Shown here one piece after another: positions 35,438 to 44,876 of a stretch of DNA of 64,000 bases. The stretch covers positions 1-64,000 of the forward strand of contig CAYUZU010000020.1 of NCBI GenBank assembly GCA_964448675.1, in the 5' to 3' direction. The notes under the pieces were generated by a model. That model saw nothing but the letters and a program-made list of their open reading frames with translations. It was not told the origin of the DNA and searched no databases. The position numbers and the translations under genes are program-made. Source of the stretch: CAYUZU01 sp964448675. GTDB lineage: Bacteria > Planctomycetota > Phycisphaerae > UBA1845 > Fen-1342. Within the stretch, counting starts at the first letter, position 1. Each line of letters starts with the position of its first letter.

Positions 35438-35677
35438 ATGACATTCGTAGACACGCGTTCCGCAAGCCGCGCCGCCGATGTCGTCGTGGCCCATGTCGCC
35501 TGCACGCGGTGCCGGTACGACCTGTATGGCAGCGTGACGCGGCGTTGCCCGGAGTGCGGCGCGGACATCGATCTGCTGGGGCTGTTCGTGCAGTCGCACT
35601 TTCTGGGACGCGCCGGCATGCGCGAGCGCCTTGTCCAACTCTGGCAAGGCGTGACGACCTTCCTGGCCGGCGCCTGA
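35438..35677 (+). CDS. Small zinc-ribbon protein (79 residues)
   Basis: CTRCRYDLYGSVTRRCPECG is a four-cysteine zinc ribbon (CxxC and CxxC) near residues 22-41, a form common in short planctomycete proteins. A helical tail follows (GMRERLVQLWQGVTTFL). GGAAGGA lies 9 bases before ATG 35438, a clear ribosome site. It stands alone between a divergent secreted-protein gene and a convergent one. It may bind nucleic acid or protein; function unknown. Confidence 0.65.
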   Translation: MTFVDTRSASRAADVVVAHVACTRCRYDLYGSVTRRCPECGADIDLLGLFVQSHFLGRAGMRERLVQLWQGVTTFLAGA

Positions 35678-35755
35678 TCGGGCGGCCGTCCTTGCCGGGG
35701 CATCCTGCAATCTCCCGGATTTCGGCGGCGTCCTTACAGAATCGCGCAATACGCG

Positions 35756-35798
35756 ACAACGGCCAGCACGGACCGGCTTGTCCGTGTCTGGCCGTTGT
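35756..35798 (+). terminator. Long hairpin between convergent genes
   Basis: ACAACGGCCAG-CACGGAC (35756-35773) pairs with GTCCGTG (35780-35786) and CTGGCCGTTGT (35788-35798): 18 base pairs, a single bulged T and a 6-base loop. It lies between the stops of the zinc-ribbon gene and the minus-strand repeat protein, which fits a two-way terminator. It lacks a T-run. Confidence 0.55.
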
Positions 35799-35941
35799 GT
35801 CATGCGGGGCCGCGTTCCGCAGGGGGCCCGTTCCCAGCCGCCCCACCTTCGCCCCGGCTGCCCATCACAGCGCCGGGCGCTGGATCGTGGCGGCGCCGGG
35901 CCGTTCGCGGACTCCGGCGCCGCCGAATCGTTCAGCTGGCA

Positions 35942-37381
35942 TCACTCGCCGGCCGCATCGTCCAGGGGTGAGGGCGTCAGGCACGGGACTTCCGGGCCCA
36001 GGAGCACGGCGTCCAGCCCGGCGTCCTCGGTACTGGTCGGGTAGAACGGGCGGATCAGCTCGTAGTTGCGCGCCACGACGTAGCCCTGGTCGCTGAGCAG
36101 ATCGCCCGGCGACAAGAAGCCGTAGCCGTGTGTGAACAGGCCCGTTTCCAGCGAGAAGTAGATTTCGCCATTGGGCCGCACCACCACGGCATCGAGCCCG
36201 GGCGACGCCGGCACGGGTCCGGCGATATCGAACCGGCGCAGCAGGTCCCAGATGGACCGCACGACGTAGCCGCGCTCGCTGAGCAGGTCGTCCGACCGCA
36301 CCCAGTAGCGATTGCCCTCCTCGTCGATGGCCCAGAAGCCAACCTCGGTGGAGAACCAGACCTCCGAATTACGGTGCAGGTCCACCGCATCGAGACCGAC
36401 GTCAGCCGTCGAGGCCGCCGGCCCGAAGTTGCGAATCAGGTCGTGGTTCGTGCGGAGGATCCAGCCGCATTCGCACAGCAGGTCACCGTGCTTGAGCCAC
36501 GTGCCGAGCGACTCGCTCCAGACCGTCTCTTCGATGGAGAACAGGTGCACGCGACAGGCGTTGTCCGGCTCGGGAATGTCGCAGCAGTTTGCCGACACCC
36601 ACGGGCAGAGGGTCACGCCATCCAGGCCGACGTCCGGCGTGGGCGGCATGATGCCGAAGTTCCGCATCAACTGGTTGTTCGTCCGCACGATCCGGCCATA
36701 GCTGCGCAGCAGGTGGCCGTCGCTGATCAGGCGCTCCGCCCCGCCCGGATCGGCCGCAGCGAAGCTATCCTGGGTCGAGAAGTCGATGAAGCGCTTCGGT
36801 GTGGCGACCAGGTGCATGGTGTAGTACCAGTTGGTCTGCGACACCACCTGGTAGAGGTCGATGATGATCGTCGGGAACCGGCTTTGGGACCACCAGACGT
36901 CGCCGCTGTCCAGGCGAATCGGCACGTCGTCGGGCTGGGGAAAGCCGCGAATCTCGACGTCCAGCACCATGCGCTCCGGCCGGCTGTTGCAACGCAGCGG
37001 GCGGTACCAGCCATCGCCACGAACCGCGACCGGCGTATTGATGTTCACACCACGGGCGCGGAACTGCGAGACGCCGAAAATGATCCCCGCGTCCGACGGC
37101 CGGCGGCAAAAAGTCCCTTCCAGGGCCACCGTGATGGTCTCGGCGTCGCCGTTGTCGTCGGTCAGCCGCACAAACGTGATCGAACTGCCCTCCTGCAGCT
37201 CATAAGCGACGAGCGAGTCACCCCCGTACGGTGGTTCGTCGGCGTTTTCGGCCCCATTGATCGGATGGGCCGCCCCCGCGGGGCTCGGGTCGCCGGCGAT
37301 GATCTGGGCCTGTAGAGCGGCCACCCCACTCAGGGCCACCGCCAGCGTGACCCACCTCATTGACAACAATGCTCGTGTCAT
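35942..37381 (-). CDS. Secreted protein with about four tandem 60-residue repeats
   Basis: 479 residues with a signal peptide (WVTLAVALSGVAALQAQ). The N-terminal half is a beta-rich domain (ITVALEGTFC, MVLDVEIRGFPQPDDVP). The C-terminal half repeats a unit of the form 'GDLL...G.V.R.N.(D/E)LIR.F......GLDAV', e.g. HGDLLCECGWILRTNHDLIR, DDLLSERGYVVRSIWDLLRR and GDLLSDQGYVVARNYELIRP, each closed by GLDAV or GLDGV. The family is not recognised. AAGGAAGG precedes the ATG. It is probably extracellular; no enzyme motif. Confidence 0.7.
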   Translation of the reverse strand: MTRALLSMRWVTLAVALSGVAALQAQIIAGDPSPAGAAHPINGAENADEPPYGGDSLVAYELQEGSSITFVRLTDDNGDAETITVALEGTFCRRPSDAGIIFGVSQFRARGVNINTPVAVRGDGWYRPLRCNSRPERMVLDVEIRGFPQPDDVPIRLDSGDVWWSQSRFPTIIIDLYQVVSQTNWYYTMHLVATPKRFIDFSTQDSFAAADPGGAERLISDGHLLRSYGRIVRTNNQLMRNFGIMPPTPDVGLDGVTLCPWVSANCCDIPEPDNACRVHLFSIEETVWSESLGTWLKHGDLLCECGWILRTNHDLIRNFGPAASTADVGLDAVDLHRNSEVWFSTEVGFWAIDEEGNRYWVRSDDLLSERGYVVRSIWDLLRRFDIAGPVPASPGLDAVVVRPNGEIYFSLETGLFTHGYGFLSPGDLLSDQGYVVARNYELIRPFYPTSTEDAGLDAVLLGPEVPCLTPSPLDDAAGE

Positions 37382-37652
37382 GACCTACCTTCCTTTCCAC
37401 GTCGGTGTTCGTCGATTCAGACCTGCACGCTTCCGAGCGAGGTCTTACCTCACGCTGGTGGAGCTGTGGGCAAATGGCGTGCCGCGGTGGAAATCATGCC
37501 GGATGCGCGACCAGGCTCGTCGGTTCGGCGGAGCAGTGGTGGCGCGGCGTGACAGTGTGTCATGCGCGCATTACAGGATTGAATCGTGCCTGAGGCGCGA
37601 GTAGACTGGGAGTGTCGCTTGGTGTTTCGCACACGTGCGGGGAAGAATGGCC

Positions 37653-38378
37653 ATGGCGCATCGCACACGCCGATCCGGATTCAGCCTGGTCGAGTTGCTC
37701 GTCGTGCTCGCTGTCGTGGCCATCCTGTTGGCAATCCTGGCACCGTCGCTCAGCAAAGCGCGACGGCAGGCGCACGTGGTTCGCTGTGCGAGCAACCTGC
37801 GCGAGATCGGCTTGGGCTGGGCCGCTTACAGACAGGATCACCGCGGCGAGTACCCAGCCGACAACAACGCGCATCAGCACGCACGGACGCACCTGCAGCC
37901 GTACCTGCCGGTGGTCGAGGTGTTTCGCTGTCCGGCGGATCGCGTCATCTGGCCGCAGTACGTCGATCGGGCGGACCAGAGCCGCCAGAACAGCTACGCC
38001 ATGAGTCCGGTGCTGATGGGACGGCGCCATCGGCCGGATCTGCCGCCGTGGCATCCGCTCAACGCACCGCGCGTGACCTGGCCGGAGTTGGACGAGCGCG
38101 TGCGCGGCGCGCGCGTCGTTCAGCCGACGGTGGCCGAAGCGGCACTCGTGGTGGGTGGTGATTATGACTGGCTGCTGGCGCTCAACCGGCCGCCGGCCAC
38201 CCGCACCGCTGAATACACCTTTCACCCGCCGCGTGATCACAACAACCTGCTGTTCTACGACGGACACGTGGCGTTTCTGCGCGTGTACTACCGTTATTAC
38301 ATCACGCCGCACTACACGCTGAATCCGTACCGGGATCTGGTTTCGGTGGCGCGCGACCGGGAGCTGGTCGGGCCCTGA
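37653..38378 (+). CDS. Type II secretion pseudopilin-like protein (DUF1559-like)
   Basis: 241 residues. RRSGFSLVELLVVLAVVAIL is a type IV prepilin signal: cleavage after G, then F and a glutamate at position 5, then a hydrophobic helix. The sequence continues RCASNLREIGLGWAAYRQDH, FRCPADRV and ends with HNNLLFYDGHVAF, the H-X-DG-type motif typical of the large planctomycete pseudopilin groups. ATG 37653 is chosen because GGGGAAG lies about 7 bases upstream. It would need a prepilin peptidase encoded elsewhere. Its role is probably in a pseudopilus or surface layer. Confidence 0.88.
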   Translation: MAHRTRRSGFSLVELLVVLAVVAILLAILAPSLSKARRQAHVVRCASNLREIGLGWAAYRQDHRGEYPADNNAHQHARTHLQPYLPVVEVFRCPADRVIWPQYVDRADQSRQNSYAMSPVLMGRRHRPDLPPWHPLNAPRVTWPELDERVRGARVVQPTVAEAALVVGGDYDWLLALNRPPATRTAEYTFHPPRDHNNLLFYDGHVAFLRVYYRYYITPHYTLNPYRDLVSVARDRELVGP

Positions 38379-38392
38379 GCACGCGCGTGCTC
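38377..38392 (+). terminator. Perfect palindrome between convergent genes
   Basis: GAGCACGCGCGTGCTC is a 16-base perfect palindrome that overlaps the pseudopilin stop codon, 9 bases from the convergent regulator gene. As RNA it gives a 6-bp stem with a GCGC loop. A two-way terminator is plausible, but there is no T-run. Confidence 0.4.
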
Positions 38393-38400
38393 CGGCTCCA

Positions 38401-40236
<1,836 letters not shown>

Positions 40237-40251
40237 GGCCTGCTTCGCCGA

Positions 40252-43200
40252 TTACTTGTTCGGGTCGATCCACTCGCGAGCATACTGCCAATCGTCCACC
40301 GGCGCCAGGTGCACCGCCCCGGTTTGCTCGTCCACGACGTACCCGGTCCAAGCCAGCACGTGCCGCCGCCAGGCCTCGGCCGAGCCGATGTCCGGGTCCA
40401 CCCGTGGTGGCGGCGCCAGCACGTCGCGCTTGACGCCGATGCCAGTGGCACCCTGCACCACCAGCGACAGCCAGGTGTCGGGCCAGCCCGTGAAACGCAT
40501 CGCGGTAACGGGTGCAGCACTAGGCAGCGCCGCCGGCAACGCGGCCCCGAGCAGCAGCACGTCGGCGTCTGGTCGCGTCACGGTCGGTGGACGCACAAGC
40601 CAGAACTCCACCCACGTCCCGCACGCGACGGCGAGCAGTTGCAGGTCCGCGCTGGGCGTCCCTGACAGCGCGATACAAGCGACGCTGGCGTCCGCTGCGG
40701 CCAGTGCCGATCCCGCCGGCGGCGCGAACGTCGACTGGCAGGCGGCCGCCGCCCGGGCGGCGCGTCCGGCGGCCTGCCAGCAACGCATGTCGATCAGGAC
40801 ACAGTGGCCGGTGGTGTCGCTGGCGACGGCCAGGTGCCCGGCGATCGCTACGTGCGTGATCCCGCTCAGCGCCGTCGGCACATCCGCCGGCGCTGCCGCG
40901 GTCGCATCCGGGCTCACCCACACGAGGCGTGCGTCGGCGGTCGCACCGATGCCGCGCAGGCCAAGTTCGTCGCCAATGGACGTATCGCACGGCGCGTAAG
41001 CGATCAGGTCGGCGTACGCAGCCGGTGCGCTGGTCGGCGCCGGCTGCTCGTCAGGCGGCGCCTCCATCGGCAGAATGGTCTGCAGGTCGGACACAAGCAG
41101 GCGGCCGTCGCGGCGCGTGCTCACAAGACGCTGTCCGCCGGGTGTCAGCAGTGTGGCGTCGTGGTTGGCGTCGGTCACGGCCCAGCGGGCAAGTACGCGG
41201 CCGTCGTCGAGATCGTGCAAGGTGTACGCGCGGCCAATCGCATCAGCCCCGGCCGCGGCACACAGTACGAGCCGCGCGTCCGGATCCACGCTGAGCCCCC
41301 AGGGGTCGCCGATGCTGGTCCACGCAGGACACGGCGACCACGCCGGTGGCACGTACGCCGGGTGGCCGGGCGGATGGGCCGCGAAGATCGGCGGCGGTGC
41401 GACGGGGACGCTGAAGAGGTTGTCGCCATTGGCGACGTCCAGCCGACAGAGCGCGTCATGCTCGCGTAGCATGAGGATCGACTGCTGTGGCATGACGAGC
41501 GCGGCCGTGGCATTGACCCAGGCACCGACCGGTTCGAATGTCGCCGCGTCGTAAAGGCGCAGCGCGAAACGGTGGCCGTCTGCCCCCGCGACCGGCAGCG
41601 CCACGAGCACGCGGCCGGGCGCCAAGCCCAGCACGGCAGCCGAGTCCTGGTCAGCACGACGCATCGGGTCGGGCGGGGCAGCAGCCACCGCCGCGTCCCA
41701 GGCAACCGCCGGCTGGTCCGCGTCCACCCGCCCGAAGAACACCCCGCCGTTCTCGTCGAGCGCGACGAGACAGTCGCTCAACGGGCACCAGACGCGCGTC
41801 AATGGTGCAGCCTCCGCAGGACCCGGCTGCGGCTGCCAGCGGAGCTTGTCCGCCAGTGCGGTGAGCATGAGCCGCCCTTCCTGCCGCAGGCCAGCCGCAA
41901 ACGTCGCCGTCGGGTCCACTGCCGCGTCGCGGCAATCGGTGCCGTGCGAGACCGAGCTGAAGCGCGCCTGCCCCCCGTCGCGCCGGCTTATGCGCATCAC
42001 GTGTGTCGCCGTTTGCGCCGGCCTGTCAATGCGCCGTGTCTGCAACAAGAGCCAACTCGGCGCGGACAACGGCGCCAGTGAGACCACCTGCTGGCGGACA
42101 GGATGGAAGGTCGCAACGCTGCGCTCGTCCAGCACCGTCGCGCTGACGACGAACTGGCCGACGGCCAGCAGGTAGTCCCCTGGCGCCGTGAACTGCACAT
42201 CGCGCAGGAAGTCGTCGGTCTCGTGATCGGTGGCGAGAATGATGCGCCCGTCGCGCCGCAATTCGCGGACAGCGGCTTCGTGGGGTGCGTTGCAGTACGC
42301 CAGCAAGTAACCGTCGCCCCTGAGACTGATGCGTGGCCCTGGTCCCAGATAGGTCTCGTGCAGGTAGACCTCGGGGCTGCGCGCCAGCGCGTAGCGCGCC
42401 TGCAGCACACAACGGCTGGACGGCCTGGCCCGTAGACCGGCGGCGTATCGGGCCAAAGCACCGGGCCAGTCCGCCGAGCGACTGGCCCGCCGCGCGGCAC
42501 GGGCCAGCGGCTCGGCGGCGACCTCGGCGGCTGTGGCCGCGCGCTGGGCCAATTGCTGCACGCCGATCACGAGGCCGGCCACCAGCGCGACGGCCAGGAC
42601 GGGCAGCATTACACGCTGCGTCCGCGAGCGCCGCCGCCAGAAGCGATGCAGCGGGCCGGCCGATCGCGCCAATACCCGCCGTCCCTGCAGGAATCGATCG
42701 AGATCGTCCGCCAGCGCCGCCATCGACGCGTAGCGGGCGTCGGGGTCCTTCTCGATGGCGCATTGCACAATCGCCGCCAGGGCCGGCGGTACGCCCGGAT
42801 TCCGTTGCCGCACCGGCCGCGGCTGCTTGACCGCGATCGCCTGCAGCAGTCCCTCGCGCGTGGGGCTTTCATGCGGCGGCGTGAGCGTCAGCATCTCGTA
42901 CAACGTGGTGCCGAGCGAATAGACGTCGGTGCGCGCGTCGATCGGCACGCGTCCGGCCGCGATCTGCTCGGGGCTCATGTAGCGGGGCGTGCCGAGCAGC
43001 TCACCCGCGATCGTGACGTTCTGCTCGCCGGCGACGCTCGCCAGGCCGAAGTCGCTGACGTGCACGTCGCCCGCGTGATCGATGAGAAAGTTGGCGGGCT
43101 TCACGTCGCGGTGCACGACGCCACAGTCGTGGGCGTGTGCGAGCGCGCGGGCCGCGTCGCGCGCGATGCGCGTCATCTGCTGGATGTAACGGCGCGTGCG

Positions 43201-43704
43201 AATCGCCGCTGGCGCGGTGTGGGGCGCGGGCCTGCCGCTCTGCTCGACAGGCGGTGCTGCCGGCGCGCGTTGCGGGGCCGCGCCGGGGGCGGCGGTTTCG
43301 GCCTGGCTGTCGGCGTGCGCAGACACGCGCGCGGCCGGCTCGCGCAGCGAGTCCAGTACGTCGCGCAGCTCGGGAGATGCGACCTCGTGGCGAAGCTGAT
43401 CGAGCACGGTCGCCAGCGACCAGCCGGGCACGTACTCCATGACGTAGTAGAGCTGGCCGGCCGCAACGCCACTCGCCAGCACAGGGACGATGTGGGGGTG
43501 CGCGAGCCGCGCAAGGGCCGCCACCTCGCGCTCGAAGCGCGCGGTCTGCTCGGGATTGCCGGCGGTCGGCAGCAGCTTGACCGCGACGGGGCGATTGTCA
43601 CGCTCGTCCACGGCTTCGTGCACGCTGGCCATACCGCCGCGGCCAATGAGCCGCGCCAGCCGGTAGCGACCGGCGAACACGGTGGTCGATTGCTCCTCCG
43701 GCAT
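40252..43704 (-). CDS. Membrane Ser/Thr protein kinase with WD40-like C-terminus
   Basis: 1150 residues. Kinase motifs: RYRLARLIGRGGMASVHEAV, VAVKLLP, HRDVKPANFLID, SDFGLAS, GTPRYMSPEQIAAG and DVYSLGTTLYEM (about residues 10-275). A membrane segment (VMLPVLAVALVAGLVIGVQQ) lies at about 365-388. The remainder has propeller-like repeats typical of kinases fused to WD40-like sensor domains (GDNLFSVPVAPPP, HDLDDGRVLARWAVTDANHD). ATG 43704 is preferred because GAAGGGAG is upstream and kinase homology begins 10 residues in. It is encoded directly before the FHA activator, its likely target. Confidence 0.92.
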   Translation of the reverse strand: MPEEQSTTVFAGRYRLARLIGRGGMASVHEAVDERDNRPVAVKLLPTAGNPEQTARFEREVAALARLAHPHIVPVLASGVAAGQLYYVMEYVPGWSLATVLDQLRHEVASPELRDVLDSLREPAARVSAHADSQAETAAPGAAPQRAPAAPPVEQSGRPAPHTAPAAIRTRRYIQQMTRIARDAARALAHAHDCGVVHRDVKPANFLIDHAGDVHVSDFGLASVAGEQNVTIAGELLGTPRYMSPEQIAAGRVPIDARTDVYSLGTTLYEMLTLTPPHESPTREGLLQAIAVKQPRPVRQRNPGVPPALAAIVQCAIEKDPDARYASMAALADDLDRFLQGRRVLARSAGPLHRFWRRRSRTQRVMLPVLAVALVAGLVIGVQQLAQRAATAAEVAAEPLARAARRASRSADWPGALARYAAGLRARPSSRCVLQARYALARSPEVYLHETYLGPGPRISLRGDGYLLAYCNAPHEAAVRELRRDGRIILATDHETDDFLRDVQFTAPGDYLLAVGQFVVSATVLDERSVATFHPVRQQVVSLAPLSAPSWLLLQTRRIDRPAQTATHVMRISRRDGGQARFSSVSHGTDCRDAAVDPTATFAAGLRQEGRLMLTALADKLRWQPQPGPAEAAPLTRVWCPLSDCLVALDENGGVFFGRVDADQPAVAWDAAVAAAPPDPMRRADQDSAAVLGLAPGRVLVALPVAGADGHRFALRLYDAATFEPVGAWVNATAALVMPQQSILMLREHDALCRLDVANGDNLFSVPVAPPPIFAAHPPGHPAYVPPAWSPCPAWTSIGDPWGLSVDPDARLVLCAAAGADAIGRAYTLHDLDDGRVLARWAVTDANHDATLLTPGGQRLVSTRRDGRLLVSDLQTILPMEAPPDEQPAPTSAPAAYADLIAYAPCDTSIGDELGLRGIGATADARLVWVSPDATAAAPADVPTALSGITHVAIAGHLAVASDTTGHCVLIDMRCWQAAGRAARAAAACQSTFAPPAGSALAAADASVACIALSGTPSADLQLLAVACGTWVEFWLVRPPTVTRPDADVLLLGAALPAALPSAAPVTAMRFTGWPDTWLSLVVQGATGIGVKRDVLAPPPRVDPDIGSAEAWRRHVLAWTGYVVDEQTGAVHLAPVDDWQYAREWIDPNK

Positions 43705-43904
43705 GGGCTCCCTTCGTCGCCGTCTTGCAGGCGGCGGCTGGTCCGGCGAGGTGGCTGTTGGCGTTCTGCACCCGTTTTCAGGATAGCGATGGGGCCCGTG
43801 GCGGACAACATGCAGCGCTCGCGACGGGCCGCGACGGACCACGGCGTCGGCTGGTCAGCCAGGGGCGGCGTTGCCCGGCACGGCGGCGGCGACCGGGTGC
43901 CGGG

Positions 43905-44876
43905 CTAGCCCTTGACCGCGCCCAGGTTGAGGCCGCGCACGAATTGCCGCTGCGCCACGAAGAACAGGATGATGCACGGCAGCATCGTCACCAGCGCGGC
44001 GGCCATCAGCAGTTGGACGTCCGCCACACGCGAGTACTGGTTCTGGAACGACGCCAGCGCGACGGCAAGCGTGTAGTTGCGCTCGCTGTGCAGGTAGATC
44101 AGCGGGTTGAGGAAGTCGTTCCACGTTGCCACGAAGGTGAAGATCGCGGTGATCGCGATGACCGGCTTGCACATCGGCAGCATGATCCGCGCCCAGATGA
44201 CGACCTGGTTGGCGCCGTCGATGCGCGCTGCATCCAGCAGGTCCTCGGGAATCTGCGAGAAGAACTGGCGGAACATGAAGATGAAGAACGGCGTGCCGAA
44301 GAACGCCGGCACCACCAGGGGCAGGATCGTGTCGATCCAGCCGAGATTCCGGAACAAAATGAACAGCGGAATCATCGTCACCTGCGGTGGCAGCATCATC
44401 GTCGAGATCATCAGGATGAAGGCGTAGGGCCGCCCGCGAAAGCGGAGCCGGGCGAAGGCGTAGCCCACCAGGCTGCACGAGAGTATCTGTCCCAGCACGC
44501 AGAGCGTGGTGATCACGATGGTGTTGGCAGCCGCGTTCACAAAGCCGAGCCACCGGGCGGCGCCCGCCTTCGCCGCTCCCATCTTCGCCAGTGCTTCGGG
44601 ATAATTCGCCCAGCGCGGGTCGCGCGGCCACCACTCGAACGTCTCGGCGGACGTCATCGCGGCGGCGGCGCCGCCCTCCGGGGCCAGGCTGACCACCACC
44701 ATCCACCACAGCGGGAACAGCAGCGCCGCCGCGCCGAGGCACAGCAGCAGGTAGACAAACGCCCGCTGCAGCGCCCGGCCAAGGAACCCGTGCGGCATCA
44801 GACGGCGGCGGGCCGCCGTGCCGGGATGCGCAGCTCTGGTGGTCGGCGGCGCGCTGTGCAGTGTTCCGGTGCTCAT
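43905..44876 (-). CDS. Carbohydrate ABC transporter permease (MalG type)
   Basis: 323 residues with six predicted membrane helices. The EAA loop that contacts the ATPase is clear: EDLLDAARIDGANQVVIWAR, then IMLP (about residue 208). Its start overlaps the stop of the fused binding-protein/permease gene (ATGA). With that protein it would form an importer for a sugar or oligosaccharide. No ATPase is encoded in the operon; CUT1-type importers often share one ATPase encoded elsewhere. Confidence 0.92.
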   Translation of the reverse strand: MSTGTLHSAPPTTRAAHPGTAARRRLMPHGFLGRALQRAFVYLLLCLGAAALLFPLWWMVVVSLAPEGGAAAAMTSAETFEWWPRDPRWANYPEALAKMGAAKAGAARWLGFVNAAANTIVITTLCVLGQILSCSLVGYAFARLRFRGRPYAFILMISTMMLPPQVTMIPLFILFRNLGWIDTILPLVVPAFFGTPFFIFMFRQFFSQIPEDLLDAARIDGANQVVIWARIMLPMCKPVIAITAIFTFVATWNDFLNPLIYLHSERNYTLAVALASFQNQYSRVADVQLLMAAALVTMLPCIILFFVAQRQFVRGLNLGAVKG

